Counted from the stretch's first letter, positions 18,265-27,757 are shown. The stretch: 48,843 bases of DNA from Pelagibacterium lacus (GCF_003345525.1 NZ_QQNH01000020.1:1-48843); one strand, 5' to 3'. The notes: generated from the sequence alone by a model not told the origin. Numbers and translations: made by a program.

Positions 18265-20504
18265 GCATCGCGGCGCCCCTCACGCCGCCGGCCGCGCCCG
18301 TTCCGGGCCGGTCGCACGGCGTGAGTTCCGGCGCCGCGATCCGCGCCCCCCGCCCTTCCGATACGTCCCGGACCGATATGACCGACACCACCGCCAGCGC
18401 CGTCTCCTCGCCTCTGGGCCGCCTCAACACGATCTTCGAGGTCATCCGCCAGTCCAATGCCGGGCTGGCCGTCGGCGTGGTCGGCATCATCGCCGTCCTC
18501 GTCCTGCCCATGCCGGCCATCTTCCTGGACGTGCTGCTCTCCATTTCGTTCGTGATGTCGGTGATGATCCTGATGACGGCGCTGTTCATCCAGACGCCGC
18601 TCGAATTCACCGCCTTCCCCACCGTGCTGCTGGTATCGACCATGCTGCGCATGGCCCTCAACCTCGCCTCCACCCGCCTGATCCTCTCGGAAGGGCACAA
18701 TGGCGCCCACGCCGCCGGCCAGGTGATCGAAGCCTTCGGAAACTTCGTCACCCGGGGCAATTTCGTCATCGGGATCATCGTGTTCTCGATCCTCCTGATC
18801 GTCAATTTCATCGTCATTACAAAGGGTTCGGGACGCATCGCCGAGGTCGCGGCCCGCTTCAACCTCGACGCCATGCCCGGCAAGCAGATGGCCATCGACG
18901 CCGATCTTTCCTCCGGGCTGATCGAGGAATCCGAGGCCCGCACCCGCCGCAAGAACCTCGAGGACGAAAGCGCCTTTTTCGGCGCCATGGACGGCGCGTC
19001 GAAATTCGTGCGCGGCGACGCCATCGCCGGATTGCTGATCACCTTCATCAACATCATCGCCGGCATCATCATCGGCACCATGCAGATGGGCCTGACGCTG
19101 GCCGATGCGGGCAATTACTATACGCTGCTGACCATCGGCGACGGCCTCGTCAGCCAGATCCCGGCCCTCATCGTCTCCACCGCCGCCGGCATTCTCGTCT
19201 CCAAGGCCGGCGTCACCGGCTCGGCCAACAAGGCCCTCACCACCCAGTTCACCGCCTATCCCGTGGCCCTGGGCATGAGTTCGGGCGTCATGTTCATGAT
19301 GGCGCTGGTGCCCGGCATGCCGCTCATTCCCTTCGTGACCCTCGGCGGCGCCGTGGGCTATCTCGCCTGGTCGGCCTCCAAGCGGCAGAAGGCCGAGCGC
19401 GCCGAAGCGGCCAGGACGACGCTCGCGCAACCGGCCGCGTCCTCGGCCCTCTCCACCCCCGCCGAAGCGCCGATCACCGACAGCCTCAAGATTGACGAGT
19501 TGAAGCTCGAACTCGGCTACGGGCTCCTGAGCCTCGTCAAGGAAGACGATTCCGGCACCGACCGGCTGACCGAGCAGATCAAGGCCCTGCGCCGCCAGCT
19601 CGCCACAGAGCTGGGCTTCATCATGCCCGCGGTGCGCATCCTCGACAACATGCAGCTCGAGCCCAATCTCTACAAGATCAAGATCAAGGAAGTCGAAGCC
19701 GGGCATGGCGAGGTCCACGCCAATCAGTTGATGGTCATGGACCCCTACGGCAATCCGATCACCCTGCCGGGCGACCGCACCGTCGAGCCCACCTTCGGGC
19801 TTCCCGCCACCTGGATCGACATCGCCCTGCGCGACGAGGCCGAGGTGCAGGGGCTGACCATCGTTGACCCCTCGACGGTGATTTCCACCCATCTCACCGA
19901 GGTCCTCAAGGCCAATACCGCCGATCTGCTGAGCTATGCCAATGTGCAGTCCCTGCTCTCCGGCCTCGACAAGGACCAGCAAAAGCTCGTCGAGGACATC
20001 GTCCCCGCGCTGATCTCAGTGTCGGGCATCCAGCGGGTGCTGCAAGGCCTGCTGGCCGAGCGCATCTCCATCCGCGACCTGCCCACCATCCTCGAAGGCA
20101 TCGCCGAGGTGGCCGGTGCGGCCCGCAATACCGGCCAGATCATCGAGCATGTGCGCAGCCGGCTGGCCCGCCAGATCTGCGCCGCAAACCTGGGGCTGGA
20201 CGGCAACCTGCCGCTGCTCACCCTCTCCCCCAATTGGGAGCGCGAATTCGCCGAGGCCATGGCAGGTGAAGGCGACGACCGTCATCTGGCCATGGCGCCC
20301 TCCAAGCTGCAGCAATTCATCGTCGGCATCCAGAACGCCTTCGAGAACGCCGCCCAGATGGGCGAGATCCCGGTGCTGATCACCTCGCCGCACATCCGGC
20401 CCCATGTGCGCGCCATCATCGAGCGCTTCCGCCCCCAGACCGTCGTCATGAGCCAGAACGAAGTGCATCCGCGCATCAAGCTCCGCACGGTGGGCAGCGT
20501 CTGA
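18261..20504 (+). CDS. flhA: Flagellar export gate protein FlhA
   Basis: FlhA is the inner-membrane gate of the flagellar type III export apparatus. The 747-aa frame contains eight membrane helices in the first half, the FHIPEP-family signature region ([29 protein letters not shown]), and a large cytoplasmic domain ending [19 protein letters not shown]. The ATG at 18261 overlaps the flbD stop (ATGA), which favours coupling and gives a Pro/Ala/Ser-rich N-terminal extension of about 39 residues. A second start, ATG at 18378 ([16 protein letters not shown]), gives a protein of normal FlhA length. I cannot decide between them. Confidence 0.96.
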
Positions 20505-20520
20505 GCCAAGCGATCCCCAA

Positions 20521-20549
20521 AACGAAAACGGGAGGCCGAAGCCTCCCGT
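20521..20549 (-). terminator. Rho-independent terminator of the dicarboxylate symporter gene
   Basis: ACGGGAGGC / GCCTCCCGT form a perfect 9-bp stem around a 4-nt loop. On the minus strand it is followed by TTTTCGTTTT, so it serves the gene at 20557-21930. It may also stop flhA transcription from the other side. Confidence 0.78.
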
Positions 20550-20556
20550 CCCTGCC

Positions 20557-21930
20557 TTATTCGGCCGCGACCGGCACCGGCCCCGTATCCAGCGCGTCGA
20601 TTTCCTCGACCCGGTCATAGGCCTCCTGGTCGAGAATCCCCTGCCGCTTGGCGACGATGGTGGGCACCAGCGCCTGCCCGGCCACATTGACCGCCGTGCG
20701 GCCCATGTCGAGGATCGGGTCGATGGCCAGCAGCAGCCCGACGCCTTCGAGCGGCAGGCCCAGCGTGGAGAGCGTCAGGGTCAGCATCACCGTCGCGCCG
20801 GTCAGCCCCGCCGTCGCCGCCGAGCCGATGACGGCCACGAAGGCGATGAGCAGGTATTCCTGCATGCCCAGTTGGATACCGAAGAACTGCGCGACGAAGA
20901 TCGCCGAGATGGCCGGATAGATCGAGGCACATCCATCCATCTTGGTGGTGGCGCCCAGGGGCACGGCGAAGCTCGCATATTCGCGCGGCACGCCGAGGTT
21001 CTTTTCCGTCACCCGCTCGGTGATCGGCAGCGTGCCAATGGACGAGCGCGAGACAAAAGCGAACTGGATCGCCGGCCACGCGCCCTGGAAATAGCGCACC
21101 GGATTGAGCCCGTGGAACGAGAGCAAGGCCGGATAGACCACCGCGATGACGATGGCGAGGCCGATATAGATCGCCGCCGCATACCAGCCCAGCTGCGCCA
21201 GCGTATCCCAGCCATAGACCGCCACCGCATTGCCCAGAAGGCCCACGGTCGCGATCGGGGTCAGGCGGATGATCCACCACAGCAGCTTGTGGATGATCTT
21301 GAGGAACGAGCGGTTGAACGCCAGGAACGGCTCAGCCGCATCGCCCACCTTGAGGGCGGCGATGCCCACCGCGATCGAGATGACGAGGATTTGCAGCACG
21401 TTGAAATTGAGGCTGGTGGTTGCCCCGCTCTCGGCCACCCGCGTGCTGGCCTGGAGCCCCAGGATATTGGAGGGGATGAGGCCGGTGAGGAAGTCCAGCC
21501 ACGAGCCCGAGCGGGACGGCGCGGCGGCCGCGGCCTCGGTCACCGCCGTATTGAGCCCCGGCTGGATGATCAGCCCCAGCGCGATGCCGATGACCACCGC
21601 GATCAAGGCGGTGATGGCGAACCACAGCAGGGTTTGCCAGACCAGGCGCGCCGCGTTGTTGAGCTCGCGCAGATTGGCGATCGAGGCCACGATGGCGGTG
21701 AAGATCAGCACCGGCACGATGGTCCGCAGCAATTGCACGAAGCTCGATCCGATGGTCGAGAGCGTCTGGACCAGCCAGTTCGGACCGCCCGTCGCCGCCG
21801 GACCCATCTGGCGGGCGACCAGCCCCAGCAGAAGGCCCACCACCAGGGCGACCAGCACCTGGAAACCGAAGGACGTATACAAGGGCTTGCGCGGTTTGAT
21901 TCCCGCGCCCGCCGCCAATGACGATGACAT
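20557..21930 (-). CDS. Dicarboxylate/amino acid:cation symporter (DAACS family)
   Basis: The 457-aa inner-membrane protein belongs to the glutamate/dicarboxylate:Na+/H+ symporter family (SLC1-like). It has about eight hydrophobic segments. The re-entrant loop signature is FVSRSSIGTLPITE, and the substrate region is TTKMDGCASIYPAISAIFVAQ. The start at 21930 is decided by AGAGG six bases upstream; the frame extends 128 codons further without membrane character. The exact substrate (glutamate, aspartate or C4-dicarboxylates) is not resolvable. It stands alone between flhA and a coiled-coil protein gene. Confidence 0.92.
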   Translation of the reverse strand: MSSSLAAGAGIKPRKPLYTSFGFQVLVALVVGLLLGLVARQMGPAATGGPNWLVQTLSTIGSSFVQLLRTIVPVLIFTAIVASIANLRELNNAARLVWQTLLWFAITALIAVVIGIALGLIIQPGLNTAVTEAAAAAPSRSGSWLDFLTGLIPSNILGLQASTRVAESGATTSLNFNVLQILVISIAVGIAALKVGDAAEPFLAFNRSFLKIIHKLLWWIIRLTPIATVGLLGNAVAVYGWDTLAQLGWYAAAIYIGLAIVIAVVYPALLSFHGLNPVRYFQGAWPAIQFAFVSRSSIGTLPITERVTEKNLGVPREYASFAVPLGATTKMDGCASIYPAISAIFVAQFFGIQLGMQEYLLIAFVAVIGSAATAGLTGATVMLTLTLSTLGLPLEGVGLLLAIDPILDMGRTAVNVAGQALVPTIVAKRQGILDQEAYDRVEEIDALDTGPVPVAAE

Positions 21931-22081
21931 TTCTTGCCTCTTGGATGACCTGCCCACATGCCGGGCAGCAACTGAACAAGAGGATACGCCCCACCCCCAG
22001 CCGAACCAAGGTTCTGGCATGTCGGCGAAAACCGGGGCGGAGAAATATCGTGCCCCGCCGTTTCGGATTATTGGAATTGTC

Positions 22082-23206
22082 TTACTGGGCGAGACGATCC
22101 CGCATCGCGGCCATGCGATCGGAGATCGGGCCGGACGGCATACCGACCGTCTGCAAGGGCAGGTGCTCGGCCTCCGCTCCGTCTCCGGCATATTTGGCGA
22201 CGCGGTCGAACAGGCTCTCTGTGACCGGCTCCTCGGTTTCCGCATCCCCGGCATAGACCAGCAGCGAGACGTCCGAGGCGATGTCGCGCAGGCGCTCGCG
22301 CAGGGTTTCGGCATCGAAACGCTCGGTGGTCCAGTCGGCGGCGATGGCGTCCTGCAATTCGGTCACCGATGCGCAGATCTTTTCTTCCTGCTCGTTCTGG
22401 GTGAACACCTCGGCCAGAAGCTGGGTCGGTGCCTGCCCCGCAGCATCCATGTCGCTGCCGTTTTCAGCCAGAAGCGCGTTGAGCCGCGTCTCGGCCCCGG
22501 AAATCCGCGCCTCCGCCTTGCGCAGCGCCACGCGGGACTCGCTCTCGGGGTCGGTCTGGGCCGCAAGCGTGTCGCGCAGCATGGCGATGGCCTCGTCCTT
22601 AAGCCCCGCCTTCTTGCGGCTTTCGAGCCGCGCCAGCAGCATGCGCGCCTGTTCTTCGAGATAGCCGTTGCGCTGGCGTTCGATATTGAGCGCGGTAAGC
22701 AGGTCCTCGACATCGGCGCGATAATCCCCGCTCAGCGCGTCGGCGGAAACCGCGGTGGCGGCGTCGAGCATATCCGGCTCGTCGAGGTCCTCCGCCTCCC
22801 GCGCCCGGGCCGCCAGCATCACCGCGTCGCGCTCAAGGTCGCGGATGCGGCTGGTCAACTCGTCCTCGCGCAGACGGAAGGCCTCGATGGCCCCATATTG
22901 CTCGTCCCGCTCAGATTTGAGCGCGGCCAGCTCCGTGCGCGCGGCATCCAGCTCGACGACCCGCGCCACCAATTGGTTGCGCACGGTCTCGATGCGCATG
23001 TCCCGCTTGCGCAGGGCCATAGCGAATTCGGCCCGCAATTTGTCCTTGTCGGCCCGGAATTCGGAAAGCGTGACGGGGGTGGCGGCCTCGATCCGGCGCT
23101 TGGTCAGCCTAACGGCCCGGCGCCAGAAGGCTGGCCCGATCGCGATGGCGATGAGCGCAGCGGACAGAAAGCCCAAAGCGAAATACATCGCGTATTCAAT
23201 AACCAT
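22082..23206 (-). CDS. Membrane-anchored coiled-coil protein, 374 aa, unknown
   Basis: The protein begins with one transmembrane helix (about residues 3-25, YAMYFALGFLSAALIAIAIG), followed by RRAVRLTKRRIEAATPVTLSE. After that comes a long, charged, heptad-rich region (about 50-290) predicted to be coiled coil, including KRDMRIETVRNQLVARVVEL. The tail holds a second small helical region (FDAETLRERLRDIASDVS). The ATG at 23206 has GGAGAGG upstream. The N-terminal motif recurs in other Hyphomicrobiales as I recall, but no function is known. A cytoplasmic scaffold anchored in the inner membrane would fit the architecture. Confidence 0.75.
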   Translation of the reverse strand: MVIEYAMYFALGFLSAALIAIAIGPAFWRRAVRLTKRRIEAATPVTLSEFRADKDKLRAEFAMALRKRDMRIETVRNQLVARVVELDAARTELAALKSERDEQYGAIEAFRLREDELTSRIRDLERDAVMLAARAREAEDLDEPDMLDAATAVSADALSGDYRADVEDLLTALNIERQRNGYLEEQARMLLARLESRKKAGLKDEAIAMLRDTLAAQTDPESESRVALRKAEARISGAETRLNALLAENGSDMDAAGQAPTQLLAEVFTQNEQEEKICASVTELQDAIAADWTTERFDAETLRERLRDIASDVSLLVYAGDAETEEPVTESLFDRVAKYAGDGAEAEHLPLQTVGMPSGPISDRMAAMRDRLAQ

Positions 23207-23366
23207 GCACCCTCTCCCCGCGCGGGAGTTTCTCGATCGAGTTTCGCACACCCGGCAGTCCGGTGCCAGAAAGCGATATGGGTAACCTTACCGCAGGCCG
23301 CAACCGGAGTCATGCCCCGGCGCGCCTCGGATCGGCATCCTTTCGCTGCCTGGAAACTGATCGCGG

Positions 23367-23939
23367 CTAGAAAGGGTTCCAGGTGGGCTCGCGGGTGAAG
23401 TTGAGATAGCCGACCGAGACGCCCGCCCGCAGCCCGACACCCGAGCTGATCGGCACCACATAGACGTCACCCATCTTGAGCGCCGTCATCCCCAGCCCGC
23501 CGACGGCGAAGATCGATCCCTCCACGCCGGGATAGCGGTCATAAATGGCGTCCACGGTGGGCAGGTTGTAGACCAGCATCATCACCCGGCTGCCATCGGC
23601 GCCGATATTGAGCCCCAGGCTCGGCCCCTGCCAGAACACCTGATGCGTGCCGGCATTGCGGGTATAAAGCGTGCCGTCGCCATATTTGGCGCCGATGAAC
23701 AGGGCGCCGCCGCCCTCCTGGCCGAGGATATAGCCATTGGGCTGGCCATACTGGCTGAAGGCCCGCTCGATCAGAGAAGCGAGACCCTGCGCGACCGATC
23801 CGAAGAACTGATGCCCGGCGGTGAGAATTTCATCGCTCGAATAGGTCTCCGACAGTGAACCGTTCTGCGCCTGCGCGCCCGCCGGCCATCCGGCGAACCC
23901 CACCAGCAGAACCAGTGCCGCCAAAAGGCGATTGATCAT
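23367..23939 (-). CDS. eipA: Envelope integrity protein EipA (DUF1134)
   Basis: The 190-aa protein has a signal peptide (MINRLLAALVLLVGF to about residue 24, AQAQ) and a periplasmic DUF1134 domain with GHQFFGSVAQGLASLIERAF, NGYILGQEGGGALFIGAKYG and VGGLGMTALKMGDVYVVPI. In Brucella abortus, EipA is a small periplasmic beta-barrel needed for envelope stress resistance, and its gene is directly activated by CtrA. Here the gene also sits near chpT and ctrA, as in Brucella, and a candidate CtrA box lies about 140 bp upstream. The ATG at 23939 directly opens a normal signal peptide; upstream in-frame Met codons give no sensible N-terminus. Confidence 0.9.
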   Translation of the reverse strand: MINRLLAALVLLVGFAGWPAGAQAQNGSLSETYSSDEILTAGHQFFGSVAQGLASLIERAFSQYGQPNGYILGQEGGGALFIGAKYGDGTLYTRNAGTHQVFWQGPSLGLNIGADGSRVMMLVYNLPTVDAIYDRYPGVEGSIFAVGGLGMTALKMGDVYVVPISSGVGLRAGVSVGYLNFTREPTWNPF

Positions 23940-23977
23940 CTCAAGTGCTCCCAACTCTCGCATTTCGATGTCGCGAT

Positions 23978-24571
23978 ATGCGTTCCCGGTTAACCAAGGC
24001 CAAACGGCCTTGCGATACGGTCTTCCGGTCCGCCCCCAACAGCATAACGGTTCCAACGGCAATTATACGGCAAAGAGGTAAACAAATCTTAACCCTTACA
24101 AAGCGTTACGCCGCCTTGCTGATCTTGTGCCTCGCCATGGGCGCGGCGCCGGCCGCTGCCCAGCAAAAAGCCTTTGTCGCCAATGCCCTGACCGGGGTCG
24201 CGCTCTCGGGCTACGATCCCGTCGCCTATTTCACCGAGGGCCAGCCGCGCCTCGGCCTGCCCCTACACGAACTCGCCTGGGGCGGCACCGTCTGGTATTT
24301 CGCCTCGGCCGCCAATCGCGACGTGTTCGCCGCCAATCCCGAGGTCTATGCGCCGCTATTCGGCGGCCATTGCGTCACCGCCATGGCGCGCGGCTATCTT
24401 TCCGATGGCAATCCGCAGATTTTCCGTATTGTCGGCGACCGGCTGATGCTGTTCCATTCGGTCGGCAATCGCGAGGCCTTCGCCCTGGCCCCCGCGCCGC
24501 AATTGTCCAGCGCCGTCGACAATTGGGAGGCCCTGCCCGATTACGGCGCACAGACGGTTTCCGCGCAATAA
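23978..24571 (+). CDS. YHS domain-containing exported protein
   Basis: The protein has a hydrophobic signal segment (AALLILCLAMGAAPAAAQ) and a YHS-like domain: NALTGVALSGYDPVAYFTEG, then VWYFASAANRDVFAANPEVYAPLFGGHC. YHS domains are small, often metal-related modules; the function of this periplasmic type is unknown. The start is uncertain. The ATG at 23978 or GTG at 23945 would put about 40 basic residues before the signal peptide and overlap the eipA upstream region. A clear AGAGG site at 24075-24079 instead points at the ATC codon 24086-24088, an extremely rare start. The same bases also form a CtrA box. The domain call is secure, the N-terminus is not. Confidence 0.75.
   Translation: MRSRLTKAKRPCDTVFRSAPNSITVPTAIIRQRGKQILTLTKRYAALLILCLAMGAAPAAAQQKAFVANALTGVALSGYDPVAYFTEGQPRLGLPLHELAWGGTVWYFASAANRDVFAANPEVYAPLFGGHCVTAMARGYLSDGNPQIFRIVGDRLMLFHSVGNREAFALAPAPQLSSAVDNWEALPDYGAQTVSAQ
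24078..24092 (-). promoter_or_regulatory. Candidate CtrA box between eipA and the YHS gene
   Basis: On the minus strand the sequence is TTAA-GATTTGT-TTAC followed by C, one base from the CtrA consensus TTAA-N7-TTAA. Given that eipA of Brucella is CtrA-activated, this is a likely operator for eipA and possibly also for the YHS gene. Confidence 0.55.
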
Positions 24572-24673
24572 GCTGGGGCGAACCCGTCCCCGGCCATCAT
24601 CGTGGCGTTGCCCCTCAGGGCTTGCCCTGTAAAGTGCACTGCAATTGATTCGTGAGCGAAAGGCCGACCGGAT

Positions 24674-25333
24674 ATGACCAGCATTATTGAACTGAGCGCC
24701 GCGGACCTTGCCGCTCTCTTGTGCTCGCGGGTCTGCCACGACCTGATCAACCCGGTCGGCGCGATCGGCAACGGGCTGGAGGTATTGTCCGATCCCAGCC
24801 AGACCGAAATGCAGACCTTCGCCAAGGAACTGATCGAGAATTCGGCCCGCCAGGCCCGCGCCAAGCTCGAATTCGCGCGCCTCGCTTTCGGCGCCTCCTC
24901 GACCGCCGGCACCGACATCGATACCCGCGAGGCTGAACGCGTATCGAGCCTGCTGTTCGCCGGAGAAAAGGCCGACCTCGAATGGAAGGTCGCGCCCATG
25001 CTCCTGCCCAAGAACAAGGCCAAGCTGATGCTCAACATGCTGCTGATCGCCGTGGCCGGCGTGCCGCGGGGCGGCACGGTCACCGTGGAGGTCGAGGGCG
25101 AAGCCGGCAGGGAATCCATCACCATCACCTCCACCGGCCCCAAGACGCTGATCCCCAATGCGGTGCAGGGTCTCCTGTCCGGAATGCCGGAGGACGGCAG
25201 CGTGGATGCGCGCGGCATCCAGCCCTTCTATACGGGGCTTCTGGCCCGCGAGAGCCATATGGGCATCAATCTCGTGCTCGACGGCGATATCCTGCGCTTC
25301 ACCGCCGATCCCCTGCCCCACGATATCGATTGA
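24674..25333 (+). CDS. chpT: Histidine phosphotransferase ChpT
   Basis: ChpT relays phosphate from the CckA kinase to CtrA and CpdR in the cell-cycle phosphorelay. The 219-aa protein shows the dimerisation and phosphorylation helix with LCSRVCHDLINPVGAIGNGL (phosphorylatable His22) and the degenerate ATPase-like C-terminal domain (KNKAKLMLNMLLIA, GIQPFYTGLLARESHM). Length is normal. It lies between the YHS gene and a CheY-like gene, with ctrA about 1.5 kb to the right in the opposite direction; the eipA-chpT-ctrA neighbourhood matches that of Brucella. Confidence 0.94.
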   Translation: MTSIIELSAADLAALLCSRVCHDLINPVGAIGNGLEVLSDPSQTEMQTFAKELIENSARQARAKLEFARLAFGASSTAGTDIDTREAERVSSLLFAGEKADLEWKVAPMLLPKNKAKLMLNMLLIAVAGVPRGGTVTVEVEGEAGRESITITSTGPKTLIPNAVQGLLSGMPEDGSVDARGIQPFYTGLLARESHMGINLVLDGDILRFTADPLPHDID

Positions 25334-25416
25334 GATTTCCCATTCGCTAACCATTCTGGCCTACCCTTGCCTCCGCCGGCGCCATGGCGATGCGCTGGCG
25401 GAGCGTGGAGCCCAGC

Positions 25417-25776
25417 ATGAAATCCTGTCTCATCGTCGACGATTCCAGCGTCATCCGTAAGGTGGCGCGCCGCATCCTCGAGAATATGGATTTCATCGTC
25501 GACGAGGCCGAGGACGGCCAGGAAGCCTTCGAGAAATGCACGCGGGAAATGCCCGACGTCATCCTGCTCGACTGGCAGATGCCCATCATGTCGGGGCTGG
25601 AATTCCTGAAAACCCTGCGCGGCTATACCGGCGGCGAGCGCCCCAAGGTGGTCTATTGCATCACCGAGCGCGATATCGGGCAGATCGCCATGGCCCGCAA
25701 GGCCGGCGCCAACGACCACATGCTCAAGCCCTTCGACCAGGCCATGCTCGAGAGCAAGTTCCAGGCTTTCGTCTGA
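25417..25776 (+). CDS. Single-domain response regulator, CheY-like
   Basis: The 119-aa protein is a receiver domain only: acidic pair in CLIVDDSSVIRK, phospho-acceptor aspartate D52 in VILLDWQMPIMSG, and the conserved lysine in HMLKPFDQ. No output domain follows. GGAG precedes the ATG at 25417; the frame extends upstream without family similarity. A gene of this type commonly follows chpT in Hyphomicrobiales, suggesting a link with the CckA-ChpT phosphorelay, but its partner is not established. It is not CpdR by sequence, as far as I can judge. Confidence 0.88.
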   Translation: MKSCLIVDDSSVIRKVARRILENMDFIVDEAEDGQEAFEKCTREMPDVILLDWQMPIMSGLEFLKTLRGYTGGERPKVVYCITERDIGQIAMARKAGANDHMLKPFDQAMLESKFQAFV

Positions 25777-25904
25777 CACCGCACAATGGCGTGAGCACGG
25801 CTCACCAACACCACATTTCTCCTATACCCTGACGCCGTTGCGCGGCCCCCGCGCATTGTGACGAAAGGCCATGGCCGCGCTTCCTTGCAAAAGGGAGACC
25901 GAAA

Positions 25905-26696
25905 ATGCCTGTGCCTCATGCCCCCACCCTCTCCGGCGCCGACGAAAGCCATGTTTCCGTCCACTCCGTCACCATGTCAGACCTCTCCGACGCCCTGCGC
26001 AAAGGCGTCAGCGACTTCTGGCGCCATCCGTCCCACTATCTCTTCATCGCGCTGATCTATCCCGTCATGGGCATCGTCCTCGCCGTGTGGAGCGCCGGCG
26101 GATCGGCCTTCTCGCTGCTCTATCCCCTCGCCACCGGCTTTGCCCTTCTGGGTCCCGTCGCCGCCCTGGGCCTCTACGAATTGAGCCGCCGGCGGGAACA
26201 GGGGCTCGATGACAGCCCGCGCCACGCCCTGTCCGTTCTTCACCACCCCGCCATCGGCTCCATGCTGGTGGTCGGCCTCTATCTGGCGGTGGTCTTTGCG
26301 GCCTGGCTGGCCGCGGCCGCAGCGCTCTACAACGCCTTTCTCGGCGCCAACCCGCCCGAAGGCATCCTCGAACTCATCACCGCGACGCTGACCACCCCGG
26401 CCGGCCAGGGCCTGCTGCTGTGGGGCAATGTGGTGGGAATAGGCTTCGCCCTCCTCGTCCTCGCCACCACGGCCATCGCCTTCCCGCTGCTGGTCGACCG
26501 CGGGGGCAGCGCCGGACGCGCCATCGCCACCTCGATCCGCGCCTTCTTCGCCAGCCCGGCGACCTTCCTCGCCTGGGGCCTGATCGTCGCGGCGATCCTG
26601 CTCGTCGCCTCCATCCCGCTCTTCGTCGGATTGGCCATCGCATTGCCCATTCTCGGCCATGCGACCTGGCACCTCTACCGCAAGGCGACCGACTAA
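25905..26696 (+). CDS. DUF2189 integral membrane protein
   Basis: The 263-aa protein has six hydrophobic helices, among them YLFIALIYPVMGIVLAV, LLYPLATGFALLGPVAALG, MLVVGLYLAVVFAAWLAAAA and FLAWGLIVAAILLVASI. Between them are the DUF2189 features: a GVSDFWRHPSH segment before the first helix and GLYELSRRREQGLD after the second. Function is unknown. It follows the CheY-like gene after a 128-bp gap and ends at a dispersed repeat, convergent with ctrA. Confidence 0.85.
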   Translation: MPVPHAPTLSGADESHVSVHSVTMSDLSDALRKGVSDFWRHPSHYLFIALIYPVMGIVLAVWSAGGSAFSLLYPLATGFALLGPVAALGLYELSRRREQGLDDSPRHALSVLHHPAIGSMLVVGLYLAVVFAAWLAAAAALYNAFLGANPPEGILELITATLTTPAGQGLLLWGNVVGIGFALLVLATTAIAFPLLVDRGGSAGRAIATSIRAFFASPATFLAWGLIVAAILLVASIPLFVGLAIALPILGHATWHLYRKATD

Positions 26697-26697
26697 G

Positions 26698-26763
26698 GGA
26701 GCGTGTCCAGCAAAAGTGGACACCACTTTTGCGGTTCGGAAACGCGACGAATCAAAGACTTAC
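26698..26763 (+). repeat. Dispersed palindromic repeat, copy 3
   Basis: The unit reads GAGCGTGTCCAGCAAAAGTG then GACACCACTTTTGCGG and TTCGGAAACGCGACGAATC, ending AAAGACTTA. It starts directly after the stop codon of the DUF2189 gene. The inner arms AAAAGTGG / CCACTTTT can form a hairpin and could act as its transcript end. Confidence 0.85.
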
Positions 26764-26769
26764 AACACC

Positions 26770-26804
26770 AAAAGGGCCCCGCGCCGATGCTTCGCGCGGG
26801 GCCC
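26770..26804 (-). terminator. Rho-independent terminator of ctrA
   Basis: GGGCCCCGCGC and GCGCGGGGCCC form an 11-bp perfect stem with a 9-nt loop, followed on the minus strand by TTTT. It lies 28 bp past the ctrA stop. Confidence 0.8.
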
Positions 26805-26831
26805 CTCGATAAACCGGAGATGCCGGAGAGA

Positions 26832-27533
26832 TCAGGCGCTTTTGGCCATCTCCGCCTCGTCGGGCTCGCGCAGCACATAGCCGCGCCCCCAGACGGTTTC
26901 GATGTAATTCTTGCCCTCGGTGGCCACCGAAAGCTTCTTTCTGAGCTTGCAGATGAACACGTCGATGATCTTGAGTTCCGGCTCGTCCATCCCGCCATAG
27001 AGATGGTTGAGGAACATTTCCTTGGTGAGCGTCGTGCCCTTGCGCAGGCTGAGCAGCTCCAGCATCTGGTATTCCTTGCCGGTTAGATGCACGCGCTGGC
27101 CACCCACCTCCACCGTCTTGGTGTCGAGGTTGACGCTGAGATCGCCCGTATTGATGACCGACTGGGCGTGGCCCTTGGACCGCCGCACGATGGCGTGGAT
27201 GCGGGCCACCAGCTCGTCCTTGTGGAACGGCTTGGTCATGTAGTCGTCGGCGCCGAACCCAAGGCCGCGGACCTTGTCTTCGATGCCGGCCAGGCCGGAC
27301 AGGATGAGAATGGGGGTCTGAACCTTCGCAACGCGCAGCGTGCGCAGCACTTCATACCCGCTCATATCCGGCAGGTTGAGGTCAAGCAGGATGATGTCGT
27401 AGTCATACAGCTTGCCCAGATCGACACCTTCCTCGCCGAGGTCGGTGGTGTACACATTGAAACTCTCGGATTTGAGCATCAACTCAATGCTCTGCGCTGT
27501 CGCGCTGTCGTCCTCTATCAAGAGCACACGCAT
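26832..27533 (-). CDS. ctrA: Cell-cycle master regulator CtrA
   Basis: CtrA is the essential OmpR-type response regulator that controls division, motility and envelope genes in alphaproteobacteria. The 233-aa protein starts [20 protein letters not shown], with phospho-acceptor D51 in [18 protein letters not shown], the lysine in [13 protein letters not shown], and a winged-helix output domain with [17 protein letters not shown] and [16 protein letters not shown]. The C-terminus ends in Ala (EAEMAKSA), resembling the degradation-prone tail of Caulobacter CtrA. AAGGGG precedes the ATG at 27533. It shares a 402-bp TTAA-rich upstream region with fliI. Confidence 0.98.
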   Translation of the reverse strand: MRVLLIEDDSATAQSIELMLKSESFNVYTTDLGEEGVDLGKLYDYDIILLDLNLPDMSGYEVLRTLRVAKVQTPILILSGLAGIEDKVRGLGFGADDYMTKPFHKDELVARIHAIVRRSKGHAQSVINTGDLSVNLDTKTVEVGGQRVHLTGKEYQMLELLSLRKGTTLTKEMFLNHLYGGMDEPELKIIDVFICKLRKKLSVATEGKNYIETVWGRGYVLREPDEAEMAKSA

Positions 27534-27730
27534 GCCAATCCCCTTATCCAACACATCCCTGTCTGGGACCGAGCCCGGACCGAACCGCGACCCTTAATCA
27601 AACCCTACTGGGTACGATTCGAAGCTACCGACAATTAGTTAACAAAGTTTAATTCGGTCGGGCAATATGCGAGAGACATTAACCGTTATTTCCACTAACC
27701 CATTGTAAATTAACATAAAATTGCATCAAT

Positions 27731-27757
27731 TTTTCTTAATGCACAACGTTAAGAAAA
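27731..27757. promoter_or_regulatory. Inverted repeat TTTTCTTAA-N9-TTAAGAAAA
   Basis: The two 9-bp arms are perfectly complementary with a 9-bp spacer. They include two TTAA half-sites at a spacing (N9) wider than a CtrA box. A dimeric DNA-binding regulator of ctrA or fliI is possible. Confidence 0.45.

Noticed and set aside
27639-27652. TTAACAAAGTTTAA upstream of ctrA as a CtrA box
   Set aside because: The TTAA half-sites are 6 bp apart rather than 7, so it does not fit the consensus as it stands.
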